Shown: positions 18,636 through 27,027, counted from the stretch's first letter. The stretch is DNA of 64,000 bases from Alphaproteobacteria bacterium LSUCC0719 (GCA_040839025.1 JBFPJN010000001.1:806001-870000); one strand, 5' to 3'. The notes: generated by a model from the letters alone, not told the origin. Program-made: numbers and translations.

Positions 18636-19373
18636 ATGACCCGTTTCATTGCGACCACGACCGTCACCAACGGTGCCAGATCTTTCCATCCCCCCCTCTC
18701 CGCGTTCCTCGACATGCGCGGGTGGATGGCAGTGCTTTTTGTCGCTGCGTCCCTGCTTGGTGCCGGCACCACAAGGACGTTCGCCGATGCCGAACCTGCC
18801 GGGGAACCTCGGAATATCGCCACCGCATCCCTTGAAACCGGAATCATCGCGGCCAGGGCGGGACGGCTGCGCGATGCCATCACAATCCTGAACCCACATG
18901 CCGACCGGGGCAATCCAACGGCCAATTACGTTCTTGGGCTGATCTATCGTCAGGACCGGGGTGCCCTTGCATCTCGCCCCACCCTGTCGCACAGGCATTT
19001 CGCCCGTGCCGCTGCGGCAGGTCATGTGGCATCCATCTTCGAGGCGGCATCGCAGTTCGAAAGGGGGATTGGCACCACCAGAGACGTCACCAAGGCCATC
19101 CAGCTGTACAGATTTGCCGCCAGAGCCAATCATACGACCGCACAGTTCAATCTGGCCGTCCTGCTGTCGCATGACAAGGCAAAGCAGGCTGACCTGCGTC
19201 AGGCCTATTTCTGGGCGATCATGGCCCGGAACAACGCTGTCCGCAGGCATAGTGACGCGCTGCCGGGCTCGCGTATCATCGAGATCGCAAAGTCCATCCG
19301 GTCGCGGATTCCGCATCAACTTGCCACCCAGGCGTCAGCCGCTGCCGCCAGACTGACCGGTCAACCTGTCTGA
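18636..19373 (+). CDS. Exported Sel1-like repeat protein
   Basis: 245 residues starting MTRFIATTTV; AGGAG lies about nine bases before this ATG, which is preferred over 18594. After an N-terminal region with one hydrophobic segment (MAVLFVAASLLGAGTTRTFADA, about residues 30-50, signal or anchor) come three to four Sel1-type helical repeats (PTANYVLGLIYRQ, GHVASIFEAASQFERG, HTTAQFNLAVLLSHD). Such repeats mediate protein contacts, often at the cell envelope. No specific partner can be named. Confidence 0.72.
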   Translation: MTRFIATTTVTNGARSFHPPLSAFLDMRGWMAVLFVAASLLGAGTTRTFADAEPAGEPRNIATASLETGIIAARAGRLRDAITILNPHADRGNPTANYVLGLIYRQDRGALASRPTLSHRHFARAAAAGHVASIFEAASQFERGIGTTRDVTKAIQLYRFAARANHTTAQFNLAVLLSHDKAKQADLRQAYFWAIMARNNAVRRHSDALPGSRIIEIAKSIRSRIPHQLATQASAAAARLTGQPV

Positions 19374-19500
19374 CCACCGGGCGCGGGGCACCTTGGCTGC
19401 CCCACACCGTCGGCTTGCCATGATCCCCTCTCGGCGTTCAGAATAGGCATTCCGGATCACATTCGACCCGGGCCAGGGCGCGATACGGATCAATGAGCAG

Positions 19501-20382
19501 ATGGTGACCAATATGGACAACCACGGCAGGCAGGCACCTTGGCAACGCTTGGGCCATCGATTCACGCTTGGTCTGCGGTCTCGAAGCGAGGCCGAATGGC
19601 TGCCAGCTGAAGACGCCTTTGGCGATCCGGACAGACGATCACGACAGATGGCCGAGAGGGCAAGACTGTTCGCCCAGCATCATGACGAGGTGTTTGCCGC
19701 CACCCCTGACTCGCTGGCCGCGGGTCATGAGGTGTTGGCGATGATCACAAACCACCTTGTGACCTATCATGGGGTGACACCCTGCGATCCCGCCGTGGAC
19801 ACACATCCACTGGAAGCTGCAGCGCGGCTTGTTCCCGAGGATCTGCTGCTGCTGGCGCCATCTGTGCGTGCCGATGGCACCGGCATGCTGGACTGGCGCC
19901 TTGTCGCAGCGGCGCTGGCCTTTCCTGCACATTGGGTTCTGGCTGACAAGATGGGGCGACCACTTGCCGGAATCCACGAACCTGTACCGCATTATGCCGA
20001 ACAGCTAGAGACCCCGATGGACCGTTTTTTCACGCACATGCAGGTCGGGCCGATCAGCCATCGCTGGAACTGGTCCATCGTGACCAGCGAACAGCTGTTC
20101 ACACCACGCCGGGCACATCGCAGACCATTGTCGTCCGGTGCCGGAATCAACGAGATCTTCGTGCGTATGGAAAGCCAGACATTGCGAAAACTGGCCAACA
20201 GCGGCCAGATCCTGTTCACCATCCGCACCTATGTCGAACCGGTTGCACGCTGGGCCGGGGTGCCGGGCGCGTTGGCATCGCTTGCCGAGATGCTGGATCT
20301 GATGTCACCCCAGATGCGGGACTACAAGGGCGTTGGCCTGTTTGAAGACGCGCTGAAGGCCCATCTTGGCAAGCATGCCTGA
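19501..20382 (+). CDS. DUF3445 protein, heme-dependent oxidative N-demethylase-like
   Basis: 293 residues. The segments RFFTHMQVGPISHRWNWSIV and FVRMESQTLRKLANSGQILF are characteristic of DUF3445, whose studied member is the heme-binding subunit of an oxidative N-demethylase of dimethylamine. In that enzyme partner flavoprotein subunits are needed; none lies beside this gene, so it may be a stand-alone relative of unknown substrate. A second ATG at 19513 is an alternative start. Confidence 0.7.
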   Translation: MVTNMDNHGRQAPWQRLGHRFTLGLRSRSEAEWLPAEDAFGDPDRRSRQMAERARLFAQHHDEVFAATPDSLAAGHEVLAMITNHLVTYHGVTPCDPAVDTHPLEAAARLVPEDLLLLAPSVRADGTGMLDWRLVAAALAFPAHWVLADKMGRPLAGIHEPVPHYAEQLETPMDRFFTHMQVGPISHRWNWSIVTSEQLFTPRRAHRRPLSSGAGINEIFVRMESQTLRKLANSGQILFTIRTYVEPVARWAGVPGALASLAEMLDLMSPQMRDYKGVGLFEDALKAHLGKHA

Positions 20383-20414
20383 CCACAAGCCTGGAGTGTC
20401 TGCCAGCCGGCAGA

Positions 20415-21443
20415 TCAGCTGGCTGGCGGGGTGACAGACAGGCAGGCACGCCCGTCGTCAGACCGGACAAACCCCGGATTGCAGACCCACCCATGGCCGC
20501 GCACCGTCCTGTTCAGCGGCGCGACGATCCGTCGGCATCCCCCCTTGCCGTCCGACTGGAATCCGGCATTGCAGCTCCAGCTGTTGCCGCGGATGGTGGC
20601 GTTGGCAGGCACCAGCAGCTTGGTGCAACGGTCATCGGCGCGAAGATAGCCCGGATTGCAGACCCAGCTGTTGCCGTCGATGCGTGCATTGGCAGGTGCC
20701 TTGATCTGTCGGCATATCTCACCATCCTCGGCAAAACCCGGCATGCAGGCCCAGCTGCCACCACGCACGATTGCATGGGCGGGTGCCCTTACAGCTACGC
20801 AGCCGGTCTCGGTGATCTGATAGCCTGTGTGGCATACCCACCTGTTGCCGCGAATATAGCTGTTTGCCGGTGCCGTGATGATGCTGCATTGATCGCCCTT
20901 GCGCACATAGCCTGCCAGACATCGCCAGCCATTGCCGACGATGATGGCGTTTTGCGGTGCCACCACGACCTCGCATGTGGTCTTTTCGCTGAGCCTGTAT
21001 CCAGCGCGGCATTTGATAATGTTGGATTGAACATAGCCGTGGGCCGGCGCCACAAGGCGCTTGCATGCACCAGCCTGTCTGACAAAACCGGGCATGCATC
21101 GCCACACATTGCCAACGACAATGGCGTTGGAGGGCGCACGGACGGCTTCGCAGCGCCCGGACAACCCAAGCGCAAATCCATCCTGGCACCGCCAGCCCCC
21201 ATAGGTGGTGATGGCATTGTCCGGACGCGGCCATAAATGTTTTGTGATGGTGGCGGTGGAGGCCCCATTCCCGGCGGACAGAGCTGTCTCGGCGGCAGGC
21301 TGCGGCCCGGCTTCACCGGCATGGGCGGCACCGGCGATGATCCAGAGGCCGATCAGCGGCAACAGCACCACCAGTCCCTGACGAAGGATCAGGCTGAATG
21401 ACCCTGTGCGCCCGGATCGCGCCACCCCGGATCGCGCAAGCAT
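20415..21443 (-). CDS. Exported protein built of nine ~30-residue Cys-pair repeats
   Basis: The ATG at 21443 gives 342 residues with a signal peptide (LILRQGLVVLLPLIGLWII, then AHA cleavage); ATGs at 21455 and 21530 are also in frame. The mature part is nine tandem repeats of about 30 residues. The usual form is AP-x-NA-x-I-x-GN-x-W-x-C-x-PGF followed by a second Cys 7-10 residues later; it holds one Cys pair per repeat. The pattern predicts a chain of small disulfide-bonded modules outside the cytoplasm. It is unlike the calcium-binding EGF consensus, which needs six cysteines. Function unknown; adhesion or envelope structure is a guess. Confidence 0.75.
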   Translation of the reverse strand: MLARSGVARSGRTGSFSLILRQGLVVLLPLIGLWIIAGAAHAGEAGPQPAAETALSAGNGASTATITKHLWPRPDNAITTYGGWRCQDGFALGLSGRCEAVRAPSNAIVVGNVWRCMPGFVRQAGACKRLVAPAHGYVQSNIIKCRAGYRLSEKTTCEVVVAPQNAIIVGNGWRCLAGYVRKGDQCSIITAPANSYIRGNRWVCHTGYQITETGCVAVRAPAHAIVRGGSWACMPGFAEDGEICRQIKAPANARIDGNSWVCNPGYLRADDRCTKLLVPANATIRGNSWSCNAGFQSDGKGGCRRIVAPLNRTVRGHGWVCNPGFVRSDDGRACLSVTPPAS

Positions 21444-21558
21444 GTGACACAGCATGTGACAGTGGATGTGAATGACCCTGTTATCCCAACAATCGAAACC
21501 CATATGTCGGCGGGCAGGCACTGCCGTCACATGTCACAGAATCGCATCGGCAATATTT

Positions 21559-21597
21559 GGGGTCAATATTCGGGGTCAAGATTGGATTTGGGGTCAA
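21559..21597 (-). promoter_or_regulatory. Three TTGACCCC direct repeats upstream of the Cys-repeat protein gene
   Basis: On the minus strand TTGACCCC occurs three times in 39 bases (plus-strand positions 21559-21566, 21572-21579, 21590-21597), each preceded by AAT(C/A)TTGACCCC-like sequence. The array lies in the short space between the helicase stop and the exported repeat protein. It may be an operator, or copies of a -35 element. Confidence 0.4.
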
Positions 21598-23561
21598 GAT
21601 TGGCGGCGGCGGCGACTGAGCGGACGCATGCCACCGTCACCACGGCGTTGACCGGGCCGCGCGCCACGGGGCTTTGCTTTGCCACCATGCGGCTTTACCG
21701 CCTTGCCACCACCGGGCAGCGTCAGGACACCTGTTCCCCGATCCTTGGTGGGTGCTGTCTTGCCGGATGTGGGCTTGCCGGATGTGGGCTTGCCGGATGT
21801 GGGCTTGCCGGATGCGGGCTTGCCGGATGCGGGCTTGCCACCCTGTCTTGTGTCAGGCTTGCCCTTGGAATGGGCGGGCGCGTCTGGCCTGGACTGGTGA
21901 TGCTTAGACGACTGACCATCGCCGGATTTGCCGGATGGCTTGCCGAATGGTTTCGATTTTGGTTTTCCCGAAGCCGGCTTGCTGGCGGGCCATTTGCCAT
22001 TGGATTTGCCAAACGGCTTGCCTGCGGGCTTTCCACCCGGTTTTGCACCACCCCTGTCACCGGACTTACCCCTGTCACCGGACTTGGCAATGGGCTTGCC
22101 CGCCGGTTTTCCGGTAGGCTTTCCGGTAGGCTTTCCGGTCGGTTTACCGGTCGGCTTGCCACCCTGTTTGGCATCTGGCTTGCCTTTATAGGTGCCGGAC
22201 GGTTTGCCCTGAAACCCACCCTGGCGTCGGCCACTATCACGCGAGTGACGTGGCGGGCGGCCACGCCCCCGTCCCTTTTTCGGGGCGCGTTCGGGCGTGA
22301 ATTCGGTAACCGCGTTTCCGTTCGAATCATAAATTTCCAGCCGCTGCCCGACATGGGCAAGGACAGCCGCCAGCTTTTCCTGGTCCGCGACACTGCAGAT
22401 CGACAGCGCCGTGCCTGTCTGTCCCGCGCGGCCTGTCCGGCCAATCCTGTGGACATAGGATTCGGCCATTTCGGGAAGGTCGAAATTGACCACCATGCCA
22501 AGGCCCGACACATCGATGCCACGTGCCGCGACATCGGTGGCGACAAGCACGCGCAATTCCCCCTTCTTGAACCGGCGCAGCACTTTCTGGCGGATGAACT
22601 GCCGCATGTCGCCATGCAGCGCATCAGCATCGATGCCCTTGTCGGTCAGCCATTGCGCGAGATCATCTGCCCGCAGACGCGTGCGGACAAACACCAGCGC
22701 CTGTTCACCGCCCATCAGCCCAAGCTGATCGAACAGGATGTCCCGTTTATCGGCATTGGTCACCAGTATGGCGCGCTGGCTGATGGCATCGACCGTCTTG
22801 CCGGCATGTGCCGCCCGTATGGTTACCGGATTGGTCAGAAAGGTTTCGGCCAGCGTCTTCATCTCTTCCGGCATGGTTGCCGAGAAAAACACGGTCTGCG
22901 ACGATGACGGCAATGCTTCGAATATACGCTTGATAGGCGGCAGGAACCCCAGATCAATCATCTGGTCGCCCTCATCGAGAACGAAATGCTCAATCTGGCC
23001 CAGATCAATCTTTCCCTTGGCCTGCAGATCCTCGAACCGGCCTGGCGTGGCGACGATGATGTCCACACCCTTGTTCAGGGCGCGGATCTGGAAATCATAG
23101 CGCTCGCCGCCGCAAATGGTGAGATACCGCACCTTCAGGCTGGTCGAGAAAGCCTTGATGCTGTCCGAAACCTGATAGGCGAGTTCACGCGTCGGAACCA
23201 GCACAAGGATACTTGTATGGCGCGGCAGCTTGGCCTTGCGCTTTTCAAGAAGAATGTGAAGCAGTGGCAGAAGATAGGCGGCCGTCTTGCCTGTGCCGGT
23301 CTGGGCAAGACCGATCAGGTCGCGTCCCTCTAGGATCGCGGGAATGGCGTCCCGCTGGATCGGCGTCGGGGTGGTCAGACCCTGCGCGCCAATGTCATCG
23401 ACGATTGTCGGCGCCAGACCAAGTTCGAAAAACGGATCGGATGGAAACGGTGTGCCTGCCTCATCGTCAGCTATGGCCCCATCTGTGGTCGTGGGGATAC
23501 CCTGGCCGGCTGGTTCACGTGACTCGGGTGCGGGCGCTGAGGGCGTCTCGTCGATGCTCAT
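21594..23561 (-). CDS. DEAD-box RNA helicase, RhlE-like, with long Gly-Lys-Pro tail
   Basis: ATP-dependent RNA helicase of 655 residues. ATG at 23561 has AAGGAG just upstream and is preferred over 23612. Motifs: Q motif (PTPIQRDAIP), AQTGTGKT, PTRELAYQ, DEGD at 196-199 in place of DEAD, SAT, and HRIGRTGRAG. The helicase core ends near residue 400. The tail, about residues 430-640, is basic low-complexity sequence with runs of GKPT and SGKPT repeats, likely disordered and RNA-binding. The DNA there shows 12- and 15-bp tandem repeats, so length variation between strains is expected. Confidence 0.9.
   Translation of the reverse strand: MSIDETPSAPAPESREPAGQGIPTTTDGAIADDEAGTPFPSDPFFELGLAPTIVDDIGAQGLTTPTPIQRDAIPAILEGRDLIGLAQTGTGKTAAYLLPLLHILLEKRKAKLPRHTSILVLVPTRELAYQVSDSIKAFSTSLKVRYLTICGGERYDFQIRALNKGVDIIVATPGRFEDLQAKGKIDLGQIEHFVLDEGDQMIDLGFLPPIKRIFEALPSSSQTVFFSATMPEEMKTLAETFLTNPVTIRAAHAGKTVDAISQRAILVTNADKRDILFDQLGLMGGEQALVFVRTRLRADDLAQWLTDKGIDADALHGDMRQFIRQKVLRRFKKGELRVLVATDVAARGIDVSGLGMVVNFDLPEMAESYVHRIGRTGRAGQTGTALSICSVADQEKLAAVLAHVGQRLEIYDSNGNAVTEFTPERAPKKGRGRGRPPRHSRDSGRRQGGFQGKPSGTYKGKPDAKQGGKPTGKPTGKPTGKPTGKPAGKPIAKSGDRGKSGDRGGAKPGGKPAGKPFGKSNGKWPASKPASGKPKSKPFGKPSGKSGDGQSSKHHQSRPDAPAHSKGKPDTRQGGKPASGKPASGKPTSGKPTSGKPTSGKTAPTKDRGTGVLTLPGGGKAVKPHGGKAKPRGARPGQRRGDGGMRPLSRRRRQS
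21760..21834. repeat. 15-bp tandem repeat in the helicase tail
   Basis: Five head-to-tail copies of TTGCCGGATG(T/C)GGGC run from 21760 to 21834; three have T and two have C at the variable base. They encode the SGKPT repeat of the helicase tail. Confidence 0.9.
22105..22152. repeat. 12-bp tandem repeat in the helicase tail
   Basis: Four copies of GG(C/T)TTTCCGGT(A/C), each with at most two differences, run from 22105 to 22152. They encode repeated GKPT units of the same disordered tail. Confidence 0.85.
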
Positions 23562-23658
23562 GACTCTCCTTCCCGGGCCATCCCGGAACATACAGGACAG
23601 GCACCGCGGCATCCATCAACCGCGGGACATGAGATTATCATAGCGATGCTGACAGAAA

Positions 23659-23708
23659 ATGGTGGAGCCAGACGGGATCGAACCGACGACCTCCTGCTTG
23701 CAAAGCAG
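23659..23708 (-). repeat. 50-bp duplicate of the tRNA-Ala 3' part (distal att site)
   Basis: These 50 bases are identical to 25432-25481, which spans the intact tRNA-Ala(TGC) from its anticodon stem-loop to its CCA end plus one base. Identity stops sharply on both sides. The copy lacks the 5' half, so it cannot fold as a tRNA. Together with the intact gene it makes the direct repeat expected from site-specific integration into a tRNA anticodon region. Confidence 0.88.
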
Positions 23709-24094
23709 CCCGTGACTCTCTAGATTTAATGTAACGCCCTGTATTCAATGGACTATCTACAGTTCTTAGAATAACCAGTTGTCACTATTTTGCAAAGATT
23801 TTTGCCCTAAATGGTGCCAAGGTTGGTGCCTTGTAGGCCCCTTTTGCACCTTTGGCAATCACCAAAAAAGGCCGAGGTTTCATCCTCAACCTAGTTCGAT
23901 CGCGCTCCAGCGCATCTCTTCGTTAATTCTGGGCCATCCCTCTCCGAATGTGTCAAAGGTTGACTATGAACGGTACAACAAAGCCCGATACAGGCCGTAG
24001 CGCTTTGCGCAGCATTAATAGTGGTAACCTGCAGCCCACCCAAAAAAAGACACACCAAAACGATGCCAAGTTTTCTGCGTAACACTTTTGAGTT
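23709..24094. other. Non-coding left part of the island
   Basis: These 386 bases contain no supported gene. The short frames here look random. A closely spaced GGTGCC pair (about 23815-23834) could be part of a recombination site, but this is weak. No recombinase catalytic motifs were found in any frame. Confidence 0.4.
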
Positions 24095-25336
24095 TTAAAA
24101 CCATATGCAGTTCTGCGGTCCGAGTGCTTTTGACCAAATTGCATATTGAGGTAAAGAAAGTGGTGTGTCGTAAGACCAATTCAGACTGGAGGCTATTTCT
24201 CGGTTCTTGTTGCTACCAGTCGTCAACTTTAAATATAGCTCAACCCAAGAAGAGTCACTCTCGCCAGAAAAACCTGGCTTTTCACGGTAATGCAGGTTTG
24301 GCTCTTCGATTGTACCGAATGAACCACTTGGGCAACTCCGTGCGTATTGCCTGTTCAAACTTTTATCCTGATTGGCCTTCACCAACCATCCAACAGCATC
24401 GTGCAACGAGCGTCCATTTACCTCCATATTTATCCAGTCCTCACCAATAGCCTGGCTCGCAGCTGCCATAGTGACAAGTACATTGACTGACAAATTCTGG
24501 TAGTGGAGCCCCATTCCTCCCCGCGCCACGTCTGTTGGGAAAGTGCCATCTGGCCTCATGTAGTACAATGCGGAGCGGTAGGCCTTTCTCGCTTGATCAA
24601 TCAGACGGTCATCGCCAACCAAAATGCCCCACAACATTGCTGTGTAATGTCTAAGGTAATTTTTGTTATCCTGCGTGGTGAAACTCGACTTTTGGCTTTG
24701 ACCAACCAGACGATTTAGCCACGACCCTACTGAAAGCCTTTGGTCAGCCGTCATTTGCTTTGCAGTGTCTGAATATGCAACGATCATGAGAGGTAAAAGC
24801 GCCTGAACGTGATAATCCAACCTGTAAGCTTTTATCCCGCTAAATCTGATGTTCTTACTAAGCGCGTTTTGCTCTGACCAGTTTGCCAAAAATTCGATCA
24901 GTCGCTCTTGGGGAGCTATTTGTGTCCCATCCCGATTTGCCGCGATATTTAGGGCCAGGAACTCGTAATAGACCTGAAATCTATCTTTTGTGTTGCCGTG
25001 GTAGTCGGAGTCGATTTCCGCATCAACAAGTGGTTTGGGTATCCTTGGCCTCTGTATCAATGTCCGGCACTGACCTGTTGGCGACAAACGACGGATGTAA
25101 TTGAGATTATTTGAGGTATTGGCCGTGAATTTACGAGGCGATGTAAGCCCCTTTTGTATTCCAGGAATGAAGAATGGATCGCTGTAGCATTCGGAGGCTT
25201 TGGCAGTAGCCTTCCAAAAACCCTTTGGATCGCGCGTAAAATCAACTGTTTCGCTCTTTTTACTCCAATCTTTGGCATAAGCTCCGTCAAAGCAAAGCGA
25301 TAGTGCCAAAACAGTCAAAAGGAGACGAAAGCTCAT
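24095..25336 (-). CDS. Exported alginate lyase-like protein (PL5/Alginate_lyase family)
   Basis: 413 residues with a clear signal peptide (MSFRLLLTVLALSLCF, cleavage near AYA/KDW at about 21). The alpha-helical region resembles AlgL-type mannuronate lyases. In those enzymes an Asn-Asn-His motif, an Arg and a Tyr are catalytic. Here the matching segments read DNKNYLRHYTAML (223-235) and VARGGMGLHYQNLSV (270-284), so Arg272 and Tyr279 are kept while the NNH motif is altered. It probably degrades a uronate polysaccharide in the periplasm, but the substrate is open. It is the only gene in the tRNA-Ala island and is AT-rich relative to the flanks. Confidence 0.7.
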   Translation of the reverse strand: MSFRLLLTVLALSLCFDGAYAKDWSKKSETVDFTRDPKGFWKATAKASECYSDPFFIPGIQKGLTSPRKFTANTSNNLNYIRRLSPTGQCRTLIQRPRIPKPLVDAEIDSDYHGNTKDRFQVYYEFLALNIAANRDGTQIAPQERLIEFLANWSEQNALSKNIRFSGIKAYRLDYHVQALLPLMIVAYSDTAKQMTADQRLSVGSWLNRLVGQSQKSSFTTQDNKNYLRHYTAMLWGILVGDDRLIDQARKAYRSALYYMRPDGTFPTDVARGGMGLHYQNLSVNVLVTMAAASQAIGEDWINMEVNGRSLHDAVGWLVKANQDKSLNRQYARSCPSGSFGTIEEPNLHYREKPGFSGESDSSWVELYLKLTTGSNKNREIASSLNWSYDTPLSLPQYAIWSKALGPQNCIWF

Positions 25337-25432
25337 AAAATTAAAGCCCTAAACAGTGACAAATGCGAATGAACAGGGCTTTACGCGAGCAGCGGATATA
25401 GCCGTAAACCGTTCACAACTATAGAGAGAATA

Positions 25433-25508
25433 TGGTGGAGCCAGACGGGATCGAACCGACGACCTCCTGCTTGCAAAGCAGGCGCTCTCCCAGCTGAGCT
25501 ATGGCCCC
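25433..25508 (-). tRNA. tRNA-Ala (anticodon TGC)
   Basis: 76-base minus-strand tRNA beginning GGGGCCATAGCTCAGCTGG and ending GGCTCCACCA with the CCA encoded. The acceptor stem GGGGCCA/TGGCTCC pairs apart from a G-T position. The anticodon loop TTTGCAA is flanked by CCTGC and GCAGG. It is intact and serves as the integration site for the island to its left. Confidence 0.97.
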
Positions 25509-25649
25509 ATAAAAGCGGCCACACCACCTGGCAACCGCGCATGGTCTATCGGCATGGCCGTTGACCGTCGCGAGTTATCTGCGAATGGCCGCTGGCGGTC
25601 AACCCCTTTTTTCGGATCAACCGCAGTCCCGGATCACTTTAACGAATAA

Positions 25650-25675
25650 CGGCCGACGTGATGACACGTCGGCCG
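25650..25675 (-). terminator. Terminator of the alanine dehydrogenase gene
   Basis: CGGCCGACGTG and CACGTCGGCCG form a perfect 11-bp stem around a four-base loop, 38 bases beyond the ald stop. On the minus strand the stem is followed by TTATTCGTT, a weak U-tract. It fits intrinsic termination. Confidence 0.75.
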
Positions 25676-25713
25676 CCCTTGGAGGAACCTTATTGCGAGT
25701 TCAGATCGAGAGT

Positions 25714-26805
25714 TCAGGCAGCAGCGCTCTGCATGGCCTCGAGAACCGCGTCATAGGTTACCTTGCCGTCACGGACATTCAGCCCGTTGGCAAGATGCGG
25801 ATTGCGATCCAACGCCGCCACGCCATGTTCGGCAAGCGCCAGGACATGCGGCAATGTCGCGTTGTTCAACGCCTCGGACGAGGTCAGCGGGACCGAACCC
25901 GGCATGTTGGCAACACAGTAATGCACCACACCATCGACGACATAGGTCGGGTCGTCATGCGTTGTCGGGCGCGATGTCTCGAAACACCCGCCCTGGTCGA
26001 TGGCGACATCGACAAGCACCGAGCCCGGCTTCATCTCGGACAGGAAGGATTTCGAGATCAGCTTTGGTGCGCTGGCCCCGGGGATCAACACGGCACCAAT
26101 CACCATATCGGCGTTGCGGCAGACCTCTTCGATGATGGCGTTGCTGGAATAGCGTGTTGTCACAGCGCTGCCAAACAGGTCATCAAGCTGCCGGAGGCGG
26201 GGCACCGACCGGTCAAGAATTGTGACCCTGGCACCGAGGCCGACGGCCATCTTCGCGGCATTGGTGCCGACGACACCGCCACCGATGACAACAACATCTG
26301 CCGGGCTTGTTCCCGGAACGCCGGAAATCAGCAATCCCCGGCCACCGGCACTTGCCTTCAGATTGGACGCGCCTTCGATCACCGCCAGACGGCCGGCAAC
26401 CTCGCTCATCGGTGCCAGCAAGGGCAACCCGCCGGCATCGTCGGTGATGGTTTCATAGGCGATGGCGGTACAGCCCGATTCCATCAGGCCATGCGTCTGC
26501 GCCATATCGGCAGCAAGGTGAAGGTAGGTAAACAGGATCTGGTTGGCCGATAGCTGAACCCACTCGTTCGGCTGCGGCTCCTTCACCTTGACGATCATCT
26601 CGGCGGCCTCGAATACGGCGGCCGCGCTGTCGGCAATTTTTGCACCGGCAGCACGATAGACATCGTCCGACGCGCCGATACCGGCCCCGGCGCCTGTCTC
26701 GACGAGTACTTCATGACCACGCGATGTCAGTTCAATGACCGAATTCGGCACAAGCCCGACGCGCGACTCGCGCACCTTGATTTCCTTTGGAACACCTATA
26801 AGCAT
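25714..26805 (-). CDS. ald: Alanine dehydrogenase
   Basis: Reversibly deaminates L-alanine to pyruvate with NAD. The 363 residues match the family throughout: MLIGVPKEIKVRESRVGLVP with catalytic Lys/His blocks, NAD-binding VVIGGGVVGTNAAKMAVGLGA, and DVAIDQGGCFETSRPTTH. GGGGAG precedes the ATG at 26805. It is divergent from an Lrp/AsnC regulator, the common arrangement for alanine-responsive control, and ends at a strong terminator. Confidence 0.96.
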   Translation of the reverse strand: MLIGVPKEIKVRESRVGLVPNSVIELTSRGHEVLVETGAGAGIGASDDVYRAAGAKIADSAAAVFEAAEMIVKVKEPQPNEWVQLSANQILFTYLHLAADMAQTHGLMESGCTAIAYETITDDAGGLPLLAPMSEVAGRLAVIEGASNLKASAGGRGLLISGVPGTSPADVVVIGGGVVGTNAAKMAVGLGARVTILDRSVPRLRQLDDLFGSAVTTRYSSNAIIEEVCRNADMVIGAVLIPGASAPKLISKSFLSEMKPGSVLVDVAIDQGGCFETSRPTTHDDPTYVVDGVVHYCVANMPGSVPLTSSEALNNATLPHVLALAEHGVAALDRNPHLANGLNVRDGKVTYDAVLEAMQSAAA

Positions 26806-26838
26806 GATGTCTCCCCTCTTGCATCTGGAGATGGTGGT

Positions 26839-27027
26839 GAATTCTCGCGAATTCGCCGATGATCAGAATCCAAAGTCGACAGTCGGCCACGGAATTCAGC
26901 ACACGAATTCAGTACATGACTTGACATGACATGACATGAATTCAGGACATGAATTCGACCCCGATTACCGATACCCGGTCAGGTGCTGGCAACCCCCGTT
27001 CGACTCTTGGTATATTATGTTGAATTC
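26839..27027. promoter_or_regulatory. Array of seven GAATTC palindromes between ald and its Lrp-type regulator
   Basis: GAATTC starts at 26839, 26849, 26892, 26905, 26938, 26951 and 27022. Two pairs form a repeated 19-bp unit, GAATTCAGNACAYGAATTC, at 26892-26910 and 26938-26956, 46 bp apart. An ACATG pentamer is also tandemly repeated at about 26923-26938. Lrp-family octamers wrap DNA with several evenly spaced sites, so this looks like an operator array. The 340-bp gap (26806-27145) holds no gene; its right part is very AT-rich, with TATAAT at 27065. Confidence 0.55.

Larger units (their letters stand above)
23659..25481. mobile_element. Small genomic island integrated at tRNA-Ala, carrying one gene
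   Basis: A 50-bp direct repeat (23659-23708 and 25432-25481) brackets about 1.8 kb. The interior is visibly more AT-rich than its neighbours and carries a single exported alginate-lyase-like gene. No integrase, excisionase or transposase is present. The repeat at the right belongs to an intact tRNA-Ala, so the island can be read as a tRNA-targeted insertion that was mobilised in trans or has lost its integrase. Confidence 0.75.

Noticed and set aside
21760-22152. CRISPR-like repeat array
   Set aside because: Repeats are contiguous without spacers and in coding sequence.
23659-23708. Functional second tRNA-Ala
   Set aside because: Only the 3' part is present; D arm and acceptor 5' strand are missing.
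23815-24000. Integrase remnant near the left att site
   Set aside because: Short open stretches end in closely spaced stops and lack the Arg/His/Tyr motifs of tyrosine recombinases.
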